This document shows positions 15,641 through 23,735 of a DNA stretch of 64,000 bases, piece after piece. The number at the start of each line of letters is the position of its first letter. The first letter of the stretch is position 1. This DNA comes from Scandinavium lactucae. GTDB taxonomy: Bacteria; Pseudomonadota; Gammaproteobacteria; Enterobacterales; Enterobacteriaceae. The DNA lies in assembly GCF_033843265.1 (NCBI RefSeq), contig NZ_JAWXRD010000001.1:124001-188000 (forward strand), written 5' to 3'. The notes beneath the pieces were generated by a model. That model did not search any database, was not told the DNA's origin, and worked only from the letters and a program-made list of their open reading frames with translations. The position numbers and the translations under genes were made by a program.

Positions 15641-16703
15641 TACCCTGGCGCGCGTATTCACCCCGCACGATAACATCGTCTACACCGCCAACGACTTTCG
15701 GCAGACGTTGCGGATAGTGTTCGCCGGGATGATTGCGCTCAGCATTTCGAGCTTCTACAACGTGCAGTACGGCGTCTTTTTCGTGGTCTATCCGCTGATG
15801 CTGCTCTCGCTGGTGCCGGTGATTAATCGCCATGTGGCGACCCAGTTTGTGTTTAGCGCGGTGCTGAACTGCATCGAAATGGTGCTAATTATTGGCTATC
15901 TGTCGCAATGGCCAGTGGTGATGACGGCGGTGGTGTTTGCGCTGTATGTAATGCGCTTTCGCTTTATGAGCCAGGGGCCGCTGTTTTTGTTCGGTTCGAT
16001 GGGCGTGGTATGCCAGAGCGTGATGCTCAATTTTATGAGTTACTCCGCCAACAGCTGGCACACCCTGATGTTCTCTAACATCGAGGCCAGCATTATGGCG
16101 GTGGCGTTAAGCGCATTGATGCATTTTCTGCTGCCCGACGTGGAACCGCGTCAGCCGCCGCCCCGCATCGAAAAGGATGCGGCGCGTGTTCGCCATGAAT
16201 CTCTGCTTTCCGGCACGGTGGCGACGATTATCTTTGTGATATTTCAGGTCTGCGATCTGAGCGATTCGCTGTCGGCGTTAATGGCGGGCGTGCTTATCCT
16301 GTTTCCAATGCATTATCGTGGCGCAGTGCTGAGTTCGCTCTGGCGCGTGGTCGGGGTGGTACTCTCCTGCCTGTATATCCTGCTGGTGCAGCTGGTGCTT
16401 TACGACCACAGTAGCCACATGTTGCTGATGATGCCGTTGATTGGCCTCGGGCTGGCGTTCAGCGCCCGTCTGCACGTGATGGAAAAAGTCGGGGCCGGGG
16501 TTGGGTTTGCCAGCATCACTACCATTGGCATCATGTTCGGGCAAAATCTGCACCCGGAACAGGACCTGGTGTTCAGCGATCTGTACCGCGTGGTCTCGGT
16601 GACGGTCTCGCTGCTGACCACGCTAACGATGGTCTTTCTGCTGCACCTGATCCTCAACCGCTTCGCCGCTACCCGCTTTGTGGTGAATAACCCGAATGCG
16701 TGA
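15630..16703 (+). CDS. DUF2955 / FUSC-like inner-membrane protein, efflux pump partner
   Basis: 357-aa protein with about ten hydrophobic segments in two blocks separated by a hydrophilic stretch (DVEPRQPPPRIEKDAARVRHE). This layout, and coupling to an HlyD adaptor, resembles the AaeB/YccS-type aromatic-acid efflux arrangement and the YibH-type pairs. Inference: exports small aromatic or related anions under control of the MarR protein two genes upstream. No ATPase or proton-pathway motif is recognisable. A REP-like sequence follows. Confidence 0.82.
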   Translation: MSINTLARVFTPHDNIVYTANDFRQTLRIVFAGMIALSISSFYNVQYGVFFVVYPLMLLSLVPVINRHVATQFVFSAVLNCIEMVLIIGYLSQWPVVMTAVVFALYVMRFRFMSQGPLFLFGSMGVVCQSVMLNFMSYSANSWHTLMFSNIEASIMAVALSALMHFLLPDVEPRQPPPRIEKDAARVRHESLLSGTVATIIFVIFQVCDLSDSLSALMAGVLILFPMHYRGAVLSSLWRVVGVVLSCLYILLVQLVLYDHSSHMLLMMPLIGLGLAFSARLHVMEKVGAGVGFASITTIGIMFGQNLHPEQDLVFSDLYRVVSVTVSLLTTLTMVFLLHLILNRFAATRFVVNNPNA

Positions 16704-16707
16704 CGGG

Positions 16708-16778
16708 CTTTTTTGCCCGATGGCGCTGGCGCTTATCAAGCCGTAGGCCTGGCAAGCGTAGCGCCAGCGGGCGTTAGC
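16708..16778. repeat. REP-like palindromic sequence
   Basis: Between the convergent DUF2955 gene and yjiN, a GC-rich imperfect palindrome (TTGCCCGATGGCGCTGGCGC ... GCGCCAGCGGGCG) has the form of enterobacterial REP/PU elements found after operons. Likely roles are mRNA 3' stabilisation and gyrase or IHF binding. Confidence 0.65.
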
Positions 16779-16779
16779 C

Positions 16780-18060
16780 TCAATGAATCATTGGCATCAC
16801 TAACGCCGGGAGCTGAGACAGCAGCCATAAAATCAGGCCAATGGTGCCGCCGACCAGCGTGCCGTTGATGCGGATAAACTGCAGATCCTTGCCGATGTTG
16901 AGCTCAATCTGGCGCGACATGTCCCGTGCATCCCAGCTTTTGACCGTGTCGCTGATGTGGCGGGTGAGGAATCTGGCAAAGTCAGGTGCTACACGGCGGG
17001 CGGCCTGTTCGAGATGGCCGTTGAGCGAGGCGCGCAGGGCGCTGTCGGCCACCAGCGTTTCGCCGAACCATTGCCCGGCTTCGGCAATCCGCTTCTGCGT
17101 CCGGGAATCCTCGTTTTGCAAATCCTCCTTCAGCCACTGGCGCAGATCGGCCCACATTTCGCCGAGATAGCGGTTAAACGCCTCATCGTCTTTCAGATAG
17201 CGTTTGATATTGTCGGCTTTAACGGCCATCTCCGGGTCGGATTTCAGGTTGTCGATGAGCTTGCGTACCGCGTTATCAAAGGCATGACGCACCTGATGGG
17301 CGCTGTCCTGGCTGACGTCATCCAGCAGGGTATTCACCGCCTCGGTGACCATTTCGGCGCTGTGTTCGCCCAGCCATTCGGTCGGCAACAGTTTGGCTTT
17401 CAGCGGATGCTCTTTCTCCAGCCAGTGAATGATTTGCCGGGCGATAAACTCGCGGCTGCTGTCCCGCTGGAGCAAGGCGATCAGTTGGGCAATCAGCGCG
17501 TCGAGCAGCTTCTGATGGCGGTTGTTTTTGGTCATACTCTCCAGCATCACCGCGCTGGTGCCGGTCAGGTCGACCTTATCAATCGCTTTATGCACCGCGC
17601 GTTTGAGCAATCCCTGAATCCGTGAATCGTCAGTCAGTTCAAGAAAACCGCTCATCACCTTGATCAGATGCTGGCCGACGCGCTGTGCGTTATCAGGCTG
17701 CTTAAACCAGTTCCCAATCATCAGCGCTGGCTCATGCTTCTGAATTAAATTGACCAGCGACTGGGTATCCAGAAATTTTTCCTGCACGAAATGCCCGAGA
17801 TTGTCGCCAATCCGGTCTTTATTGCGGGGGATAATCGCCGTATGACGGGAAATAAACGGCAGCGGCACCCGGCGAAATAAGGCCACTACCGCAAACCAAT
17901 CAGCCAATGCGCCAACCATTGCCGCCTCCGATATCGCCTTCAGCGCCCCGACCCACGGGACAGGCGGCAAGAATAGCGTGGTGACGAAAATGGCGGCCGC
18001 AATCAGCAGCAATGAGAGCGCCAGCAGTTTGGCGCGTTTTAGTTCAGCTAATTTATCCAT
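16780..18060 (-). CDS. yjiN: DUF445 inner-membrane protein YjiN
   Basis: 426-aa DUF445 protein. N-terminal membrane segment (AKLLALSLLLIAAAIFVTTLFL), then conserved AISEAAMVGALADWFAVVALFRR and HTAIIPRNKDRIGDNLGHFVQEKFL, a long helical cytoplasmic or periplasmic part, and a C-terminal membrane helix (GGTIGLILWLLSQLPALV). Start at 18060 gives the E. coli length. Function unknown. E. coli yjiN lies near yjiO-yjiR, consistent with local synteny. Confidence 0.9.
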   Translation of the reverse strand: MDKLAELKRAKLLALSLLLIAAAIFVTTLFLPPVPWVGALKAISEAAMVGALADWFAVVALFRRVPLPFISRHTAIIPRNKDRIGDNLGHFVQEKFLDTQSLVNLIQKHEPALMIGNWFKQPDNAQRVGQHLIKVMSGFLELTDDSRIQGLLKRAVHKAIDKVDLTGTSAVMLESMTKNNRHQKLLDALIAQLIALLQRDSSREFIARQIIHWLEKEHPLKAKLLPTEWLGEHSAEMVTEAVNTLLDDVSQDSAHQVRHAFDNAVRKLIDNLKSDPEMAVKADNIKRYLKDDEAFNRYLGEMWADLRQWLKEDLQNEDSRTQKRIAEAGQWFGETLVADSALRASLNGHLEQAARRVAPDFARFLTRHISDTVKSWDARDMSRQIELNIGKDLQFIRINGTLVGGTIGLILWLLSQLPALVMPMIH

Positions 18061-18106
18061 AGGTATAAGCATAGAGCGGGACGGCGGTGGAGTGCAAAAT
18101 GTTGCA

Positions 18107-19996
18107 CTAAACGGCGACTCTGCGGCTGATTTCGACCACTTGATCGCCCGGCAGATGATAATAGTGTGTCGCGTGCGAGCAGTTCCGGGCCATAAAGGCA
18201 TAACAGCGGCGCTGCCAGTGGGCGATGCCCTGGCCGTCTTCGCGCCCGACGATGGTTTCATGGCCTAAATAATAGGTGGCGTCGGTCAGGTCAAACGGGC
18301 AGTTTTTGTGGCTGATTTCATTCTGCAACGCCGGGATATTCGGGCGCTCCATAAAGCCATAATAGGCGACCGCGCGCCAGTAATCCGGCGCGGCCTGGCG
18401 GATCACCAGTCGGTTGCGGGTAGCTATTCGCGGCACGTTCAGCACGATAACGGTCAGGGCTAGCACCTTTTGCTGCAACGCCCGATTACGCGTGACATGC
18501 CAGCGCATGACCGGCGGAATACCGCTTTGCGAGCGGGTCAAAAACACCGCCGCGCCCGGCCCGCGCGGAATGTCGTTTTCCCGTAGCGAGCGAAAGAACG
18601 TTTCCACATCCATGCCTTTATCGTCCAGCGATCGCAGCGTCGCCGCCCGGCCACGGTGCCAGACCAGCATCACCGAGCAGATAACCGTCGCCAGCAGCAG
18701 CGGGATGTAACCCCCATCCAGCACCTTGATCATATTGGCCACCAGGAAGCAGGCATCAATAGTCAGAAACAGCAGGGCGACCAGCGCGCTGGCGGTGCGG
18801 TTCCAGTGCCAAATCCGCCGCATCGCCACATACAGCAGGCCAGAGGTCATCAGCATGGTTAACGACACCGCAATGCCGTACGCGGCGGCGAGGTTATCGG
18901 AGGATTTGAAGAACACCGCGAGGAACAGGGTGGCGAACATCAGCAGCCAGTTGACGATGCCGATATAAATCTGCCCGTAGTTGTCTTCTGCCGTCTGCTT
19001 GATGTTCAGGCGTGGCAGCCAGCCGAGCTGGATAGTCTGGCGGGTCATCGAGAACGCCCCGGTAATGATCGCCTGGCTGGCAATAATGGTGGCAAGTGTA
19101 GCGAGGATAACCAGCGGGATTTGCAGGGCAGGCGGGCACAGTCGGAAGAAAATGTTGTGACTGATATCTGCCCCAGAGAGCAGCAGCGCAGACTGGCCCG
19201 CATAGTTCAGCACCAGGCTGGGGAACACCAGGCCAAACCAGGCCAGCCAGATCGGTTTTTTACCGAAATGCCCCATATCGGCGTACAGCGCCTCCGCCCC
19301 GGTGACACACAGGAACACACCGCCAAGCACCAGAAAACTGACCAAACCGTTCGACAGTAAAAAATGCACGCCGTAATACGGATTTATCGCCATCAATACC
19401 GCCGGATGTTGCGTAATGCCCCAGATGCCCAGCCCGGCGAGGATGAGAAACCACAGGATCATGATCGGACCAAAGACGATGCCGATTTTAGCGGTGCCAA
19501 AGGGTTGGATGGCAAACAGCCCCAGCAGAATGACGACGGTCACGGGCAGGATGTAGTGTTGCGCTTCGGGGAACACGATGTTCAGCCCTTCCAGCGCTGA
19601 CAGCACCGAAATAGCGGGCGTGATCGCCCCGTCGCCGTAGATCAGCGCCGCCCCGAGCAGTCCGGCAAAGATGATCATCCCCCGGCCTTTACCTTTGCCG
19701 TTGTGCTGCAACAGCGACATCAGCGCCATGATCCCGCCTTCGCCCCGGTTATCAAAGCGCATCGCGAACGCCGCGTACTTCAGCGAGGTCACGAGGATCA
19801 GCGTCCAGATAATCAGCGACAGCAGGCCGAGGATTATCTCCGGCGTGGGAGTGCTGCCAGAGAGCAGGATCACGGTTTTCAGGGTATATAACGGGCTGGT
19901 GCCGATATCACCGAACACCACCCCGACGGCGCTACCCGCCAGCAGAAGCTTGTTGGAAGCGTGCGGCGGTGCGTTTTCCGTTGCCGTGTGGTCCAT
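18107..19996 (-). CDS. kup: Kup/HAK-family potassium uptake protein
   Basis: 629-aa low-affinity K+:H+ symporter-type protein. Family signatures: GVVFGDIGTSPLYTLKT at the N-terminus, FDNRGEGGIMAL, LIYGDGAITPAISVLSALEG, then about 12 membrane helices and a C-terminal cytoplasmic domain from about residue 430. ATG at 19996 has AGGACG six bases upstream; a longer upstream start lacks support. In E. coli kup maps elsewhere (rbs region), so this may be a second, paralogous Kup or a relocated one; only the full genome can tell. It ends 46 bases before yjiN on the same strand. Confidence 0.9.
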   Translation of the reverse strand: MDHTATENAPPHASNKLLLAGSAVGVVFGDIGTSPLYTLKTVILLSGSTPTPEIILGLLSLIIWTLILVTSLKYAAFAMRFDNRGEGGIMALMSLLQHNGKGKGRGMIIFAGLLGAALIYGDGAITPAISVLSALEGLNIVFPEAQHYILPVTVVILLGLFAIQPFGTAKIGIVFGPIMILWFLILAGLGIWGITQHPAVLMAINPYYGVHFLLSNGLVSFLVLGGVFLCVTGAEALYADMGHFGKKPIWLAWFGLVFPSLVLNYAGQSALLLSGADISHNIFFRLCPPALQIPLVILATLATIIASQAIITGAFSMTRQTIQLGWLPRLNIKQTAEDNYGQIYIGIVNWLLMFATLFLAVFFKSSDNLAAAYGIAVSLTMLMTSGLLYVAMRRIWHWNRTASALVALLFLTIDACFLVANMIKVLDGGYIPLLLATVICSVMLVWHRGRAATLRSLDDKGMDVETFFRSLRENDIPRGPGAAVFLTRSQSGIPPVMRWHVTRNRALQQKVLALTVIVLNVPRIATRNRLVIRQAAPDYWRAVAYYGFMERPNIPALQNEISHKNCPFDLTDATYYLGHETIVGREDGQGIAHWQRRCYAFMARNCSHATHYYHLPGDQVVEISRRVAV

Positions 19997-20220
19997 AGAG
20001 ACGTCCTGTGAAAGATTTGGCCTGATAAAAATATAGTCAGGGATCAAACTACTGTTATATGAAAGCGCTTATTCGTTGAGCAATGCTTGTAAATAACAGG
20101 CAAATAGAAGGGTAGGGGAAGGCTAACGTGTGATGATGTCATGGTTGAAATGCGACAAGACGCTAATTTTTGACATCGTCAGAGGTATAGAGTTTTGGGC
20201 TTGTAGAACAAGGAGGTGTT

Positions 20221-20877
20221 ATGTCGGATATCATTTCGATCGCAGACAGGATCGTCGATGTCATTGTTTCACCTAATACTATTAGCGGTTTAATTAGTGG
20301 TGCAACATCGGTTCCCGTGGATTTGGGCTATCTGGTACAAGGATTTTTTGATACGGATAGTCACTCTCGATATCATCGGGAAACTGAACGTATAAGGATG
20401 ATGTCAGCCGTTAAACACGATCTTCTGAACTATGAGCATTTAAAGGAAGCTGTAACCATAATTTTACGTGAGTTTGAAACACATGTTTCTGTTGGCGAAA
20501 AAGACGCGTTTTATAGCAGAACAGTTTTTGCTGTCCTGGGCAGGATATCAACCAACTCCCTTCTTTCATCGAAAATCACGAATGCGATACTCGATGAAGC
20601 TTCATTTCTTGCGAATATGCGTAATAGCTTGTTTATTGGAAATGTCATGTTAATCGGTGGAATGATGGAAAGGAGTATCAGAACATCAGATAGACTGGCG
20701 GCCAGTGATCCGTATATCTATGATTTACTACGCGCACGGGATTATGATTTGCTTTATTTCCTGATCGAACCAGCGATGAAGCCCTTTGTTGATGCTCTAA
20801 ATGTAAGACAGCAGGGAGGACAACCGCAGTTTGATAAAATTATCAAACGGGTGGAGGAAAGACTTCATGGGCAATAA
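20221..20877 (+). CDS. Unknown 218-aa protein, candidate T6SS effector
   Basis: I do not recognise a catalytic family. The protein begins with an amphipathic or hydrophobic stretch (ISIADRIVDVIVSPNTISGL, GATSVPVDLGYLVQGFF) and has another (NSLFIGNVMLIGGMM) near residue 140; the rest is polar and helical. No signal peptide. AAGGAGG precedes the ATG. Its 3' end overlaps a 61-aa two-helix membrane protein, and 24 bases after that lies an orphan hcp. Effector, then membrane immunity protein, then Hcp carrier is the layout of Hcp-delivered pore-forming effectors (Ssp6/Sip6 of Serratia is the comparison in mind). AT-rich compared with both flanks, suggesting transfer. Function is inference. Confidence 0.6.
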   Translation: MSDIISIADRIVDVIVSPNTISGLISGATSVPVDLGYLVQGFFDTDSHSRYHRETERIRMMSAVKHDLLNYEHLKEAVTIILREFETHVSVGEKDAFYSRTVFAVLGRISTNSLLSSKITNAILDEASFLANMRNSLFIGNVMLIGGMMERSIRTSDRLAASDPYIYDLLRARDYDLLYFLIEPAMKPFVDALNVRQQGGQPQFDKIIKRVEERLHGQ

Positions 20878-21052
20878 ATTTGAAGACTGCCTGATAGGAT
20901 GGTTAGGAGGAATGTTCTCTTGGCTTATAACAGCCCTTTGTCTTTTTTATATTGCCTATTTTGATACATGGCTAGTTACGCTTTTTTTTATTGTAATGAC
21001 TATTGTCGGTGGTCTCCTGTTTGCCCAGTGGGTCGACAGGTCAAAAAAGTGA
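20867..21052 (+). CDS. Small two-helix membrane protein, candidate immunity protein
   Basis: 61 aa with two hydrophobic segments (LGGMFSWLITALCLFYIAYF and WLVTLFFIVMTIVGGLLFA) and a basic C-terminus (RSKK). ATG at 20867 is placed by GGAGG nine bases upstream inside the preceding gene; the two genes overlap by 11 bases, so they are co-translated. An inner-membrane protein of this size coupled to a non-enzymatic candidate toxin is what an immunity protein against a pore-former looks like. This role is inferred from context only. Confidence 0.65.
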   Translation: MGNKFEDCLIGWLGGMFSWLITALCLFYIAYFDTWLVTLFFIVMTIVGGLLFAQWVDRSKK

Positions 21053-21075
21053 CTTACTCATAAAAGGAATTAAAT

Positions 21076-21555
21076 ATGTCTAATCCAGCTTATCTCTGGT
21101 TAACCGATCAGAATGATTCACCTATTTCTGGAGCATGTTGCGTATTAGGGCGAGAAGGTGCGATAGAAATCAAACACCTCACTCATAATATGAATATTCC
21201 AACAGATGGCAACACAGGAAGACTGACTGGAACACGTGTACACTCTCCAATTATCCTACAAAAGGAGTTTGACCGTACAACACCGACCCTATACAGGGCG
21301 ATTAGCGAGGGGACGGTGCTAAAGTCGGCTATGATCAAAATGTATACTATCCTTGAGTCAGGATTAGAAGCTGAATATTTTAATATAATATTGAATAACG
21401 TAAAAATTGTTTCTATCACCCCAGTCTTGTATCCAGGTAATCAGACAGGATTGCATTCAGAATCTCTTCACTTACGCTATGAAGCCATTACCTGGAAATA
21501 TGTGGATGGAAACATCATCTACAAAGACTCATGGAATGCACAAGCTATTGCTTGA
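21076..21555 (+). CDS. hcp: Orphan Hcp family type VI secretion protein
   Basis: 159-aa Hcp (DUF796) with the family's opening MSNPAYLWLTDQNDSPISGA, HNMNIPTDGNTGRLTGTRVHSP, KEFDRTTPTLYRAISEGT and the C-terminal LRYEAITWKYVDGNIIYKDSW. Hcp forms hexameric rings that build the secretion tube and carry small effectors in the lumen. No tss genes lie in this window, so it is an orphan (auxiliary) copy that would use a secretion machine encoded elsewhere. AAAGGAATTAA precedes the ATG. It follows the candidate effector and immunity genes on the same strand. Confidence 0.9.
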   Translation: MSNPAYLWLTDQNDSPISGACCVLGREGAIEIKHLTHNMNIPTDGNTGRLTGTRVHSPIILQKEFDRTTPTLYRAISEGTVLKSAMIKMYTILESGLEAEYFNIILNNVKIVSITPVLYPGNQTGLHSESLHLRYEAITWKYVDGNIIYKDSWNAQAIA

Positions 21556-21636
21556 AAACGCTTTTACGATCGGCTTCAGAAAGATGTTCTATGAGGTTGA
21601 TCGTATTTAAAATAAACTGAGGTTTCCATAAGATAA

Positions 21637-21999
21637 TTACATGTCAAACAATAAAATGCATATCGCTTTCTTAAAAGGGACTTGGCTATTGAAGTTTTCT
21701 TGTGCGGTTTTATTTCTGATGGCTTTTAATTTTATAACGAATATTTTTGGAATTATAGTATCTTCCAGCATCGGTTGCAGATTCTTAGCGGTAATGAAAT
21801 TGCATTCGTCTATCATGCGGGCTTCCAACTTACGCCCGGGCTCAAAACCGGCTTTCGCCAGCCACTGGCCGCGCAACATAATCGCAGGCAAACGATCGTG
21901 TTTTGGATAGTTGCTCCCATAAGAGACGGTATAACTGTGCAAAGTGGAAGGAAACACTACCGCTTTCATGCATTCCTCAATATTATTGGTGTTAACCAT
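21637..21999 (-). CDS. symE: SymE-like protein, C-terminus divergent or replaced
   Basis: 120-aa frame. Residues 22-73 (SYTVSYGSNYPKHDRLPAIM, then LRGQWLAKAGFEPGRKLEAR) match SymE, the SOS-linked AbrB-fold type I toxin that acts on nucleic acids in E. coli and is repressed by antisense RNA SymR. In E. coli symE lies at this same locus beside the hsd genes. After about residue 73 similarity to my memory of SymE stops and the sequence becomes AT-rich and hydrophobic-anticodon-like on the other strand, where a small membrane-protein frame (21641 onward) is readable. I suspect a recombination joint near 21775 and loss of the native SymE C-terminus. An antisense RNA over the 5' end is possible but not visible. 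Confidence 0.6.
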   Translation of the reverse strand: MVNTNNIEECMKAVVFPSTLHSYTVSYGSNYPKHDRLPAIMLRGQWLAKAGFEPGRKLEARMIDECNFITAKNLQPMLEDTIIPKIFVIKLKAIRNKTAQENFNSQVPFKKAICILLFDM

Positions 22000-22065
22000 A
22001 ATTTCTATTTCCGTTTAAATAGGATTTTCGGCGAGTTCTCGTCAGATGCTGCAATACCTGGCGGG

Positions 22066-22084
22066 AACTATCAATTTGACAGTT
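22066..22084. promoter_or_regulatory. Inverted repeat upstream of the symE-like gene
   Basis: AACTATCAATTTGACAGTT is a near-perfect palindrome about 65-85 bases before the symE-like start. The spacing does not fit the LexA consensus (CTG-N10-CAG), so I only mark it as a possible operator. Confidence 0.3.
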
Positions 22085-22155
22085 TTGATAATTATACGAA
22101 ATCCTATGTTCGCGAATAACCGATATTGAGATGGTGTCTACCTGCTCCCCATAAA

Positions 22156-22185
22156 CCGTCACCTTCCCGTCATCTTTCTGTCATC
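22156..22185 (+). promoter_or_regulatory. Pho box with three 11-bp-spaced repeats
   Basis: CCGTCATCTTTCTGTCATC at 22167-22185 fits the Pho box (CTGTCAT-N4-CTGTCAT) closely. A third heptamer-like unit, CCGTCA at 22156, continues the exact 11-base spacing upstream. The site ends 45 bases before the phytase-like gene, replacing the -35 region as PhoB sites do. Confidence 0.75.
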
Positions 22186-22230
22186 TGCCATTCTTATGGT
22201 GTTTCACATTCATAAAAAGGTGACAACAAC

Positions 22231-23586
22231 ATGAAAATTAAACTTATTTCTCTGGTAATCGGCACGACCCTATCTTTCTCTGCACTGGCGGCGGAACCGA
22301 CCGCGGAGCATTATGTGGTGAGCATCCCTGAAGGCTCGCACATCAACTACAGCGGCGCGTTTGCCAGCGCATTTCCAAACGGTTTGCCGGTGGGGATCGG
22401 CTCTGGCCTGTTGTTTACCGGCAAGCAGGGCGATGCGCTGACTTTTGCTACCGTGACGGATCGTGGCCCGAACGCGGATGCACCGAAGATCGGCCAGAAC
22501 GAAGCGAAGATTTTTGTGACGCCGGATTTTGCACCGCAGCTGCTGTCTATCCGGGTGGAAAGCGGCAAAGCCGAGGCCACAAATGTGCGTCCGCTGCATG
22601 ACGATAAAGGCAATATCAACGGTCTGCCGCTGCAAAGCGGAATGATTGGCTCAACCAACGAAGTGGCGCTGAGCGATACCCTAAAAACCCTGACCGGGGA
22701 TAATCGTGGCCTGGATACCGAAGGCATTACCCCGGACGGCAAAGGCGGTTTCTGGCTATGTGACGAGTACGGGCCTTTCATCGTTAACGTCGACGGCAAG
22801 GGCAAAATCATCGCCATTCACGGCCCACAGGCGCTGGACGGCGAGAAATCGATTGCCGGTGGTCTGCCGAATATCATCAAGTGGCGTCAGCCAAACCGTG
22901 GCTTTGAGGGCATTACCCGGATGCCGGACGGGCGCATTATCGCGGCGGTGCAGAGCACGCTGGATATCGACGGCAAGAGCAAGAAAAAGGCGCTATTTAC
23001 CCGCCTGGTTAGCTTCGACCCGGCGACTGGAAAAACCGCGATGTATGGCTATCCGATTGACGACGTGTATGACAAAAACAGCGATGCCAAAATTGGTGAT
23101 ATCGTGGCGCTGGACGACCAGCACATCCTGCTGATAGAGCAGGGCGGCGATAAGAACGATGTGATGCGCAATAACATCTACAAGGTGAACTTGAGCCAGG
23201 CCAGCGATCTGTCGGCGTTTGATAAACCGGGCGAATACCCGGAATTTGACAGTGCGGATCAACTGGTCAAGCGCGGGATCCAGTTGGCGAGTAAAACCCT
23301 GGCGGTCGATCTGCGTAAGCTCGGCTGGCAGCAGGAAAAAGCTGAAGGACTGGCTTTGATCGATAGCAAGACTCTGGCGGTGGCTAACGATAATGACTTT
23401 GGGGTGAAAACAGTGATGCAGCAGCCGGTTGACGGCAAAAAACTGAAGGATTACCGGGTCAACGATCAGGGCAAGCTGACGGTGGACGATAAGGTGGTGG
23501 CAACGACTATCGGCATTAAGCCGCTGGAAAAACCGGAAGCGGATAGCGAGCTGTGGGTGGTGACCCTGCCGGAACCGTTGCTGTAA
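22231..23586 (+). CDS. Periplasmic esterase-like / phytase-like protein
   Basis: 451-aa protein with a Sec signal peptide (MKIKLISLVIGTTLSFSALA, cut after ALA). The mature part is a beta-propeller of the 'esterase-like activity of phytase' family (Pfam PF13449): VTDRGPNADAP, DTEGITPDGKGGFWLCDEYGP and GFEGITRMPDGRI mark the repeated blades with acidic metal-binding positions. It probably hydrolyses phosphate esters or related compounds in the periplasm. A Pho box upstream supports induction by phosphate starvation. AAAAGGTGACAAC precedes the ATG. Monocistronic. Exact substrate not known. Confidence 0.85.
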   Translation: MKIKLISLVIGTTLSFSALAAEPTAEHYVVSIPEGSHINYSGAFASAFPNGLPVGIGSGLLFTGKQGDALTFATVTDRGPNADAPKIGQNEAKIFVTPDFAPQLLSIRVESGKAEATNVRPLHDDKGNINGLPLQSGMIGSTNEVALSDTLKTLTGDNRGLDTEGITPDGKGGFWLCDEYGPFIVNVDGKGKIIAIHGPQALDGEKSIAGGLPNIIKWRQPNRGFEGITRMPDGRIIAAVQSTLDIDGKSKKKALFTRLVSFDPATGKTAMYGYPIDDVYDKNSDAKIGDIVALDDQHILLIEQGGDKNDVMRNNIYKVNLSQASDLSAFDKPGEYPEFDSADQLVKRGIQLASKTLAVDLRKLGWQQEKAEGLALIDSKTLAVANDNDFGVKTVMQQPVDGKKLKDYRVNDQGKLTVDDKVVATTIGIKPLEKPEADSELWVVTLPEPLL

Positions 23587-23735
23587 TTATCTGCATTCTG
23601 CACAGGGTAAATTCCACCGTTTATCTGATTCATCACCCTATGCATGATGGGTGTCGTGTTCGGTTAAAACTGTGGAATAATGTCACCATAATGGGCCTAT
23701 CCCGTTAGGCTCTAACCATGATATGGGAGTGGATA

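Noticed and set aside
22066..22084. LexA box for the symE-like gene
   Set aside because: The palindrome has CTA/CAG halves 9 bases apart, not CTG-N10-CAG, so LexA control is not supported.
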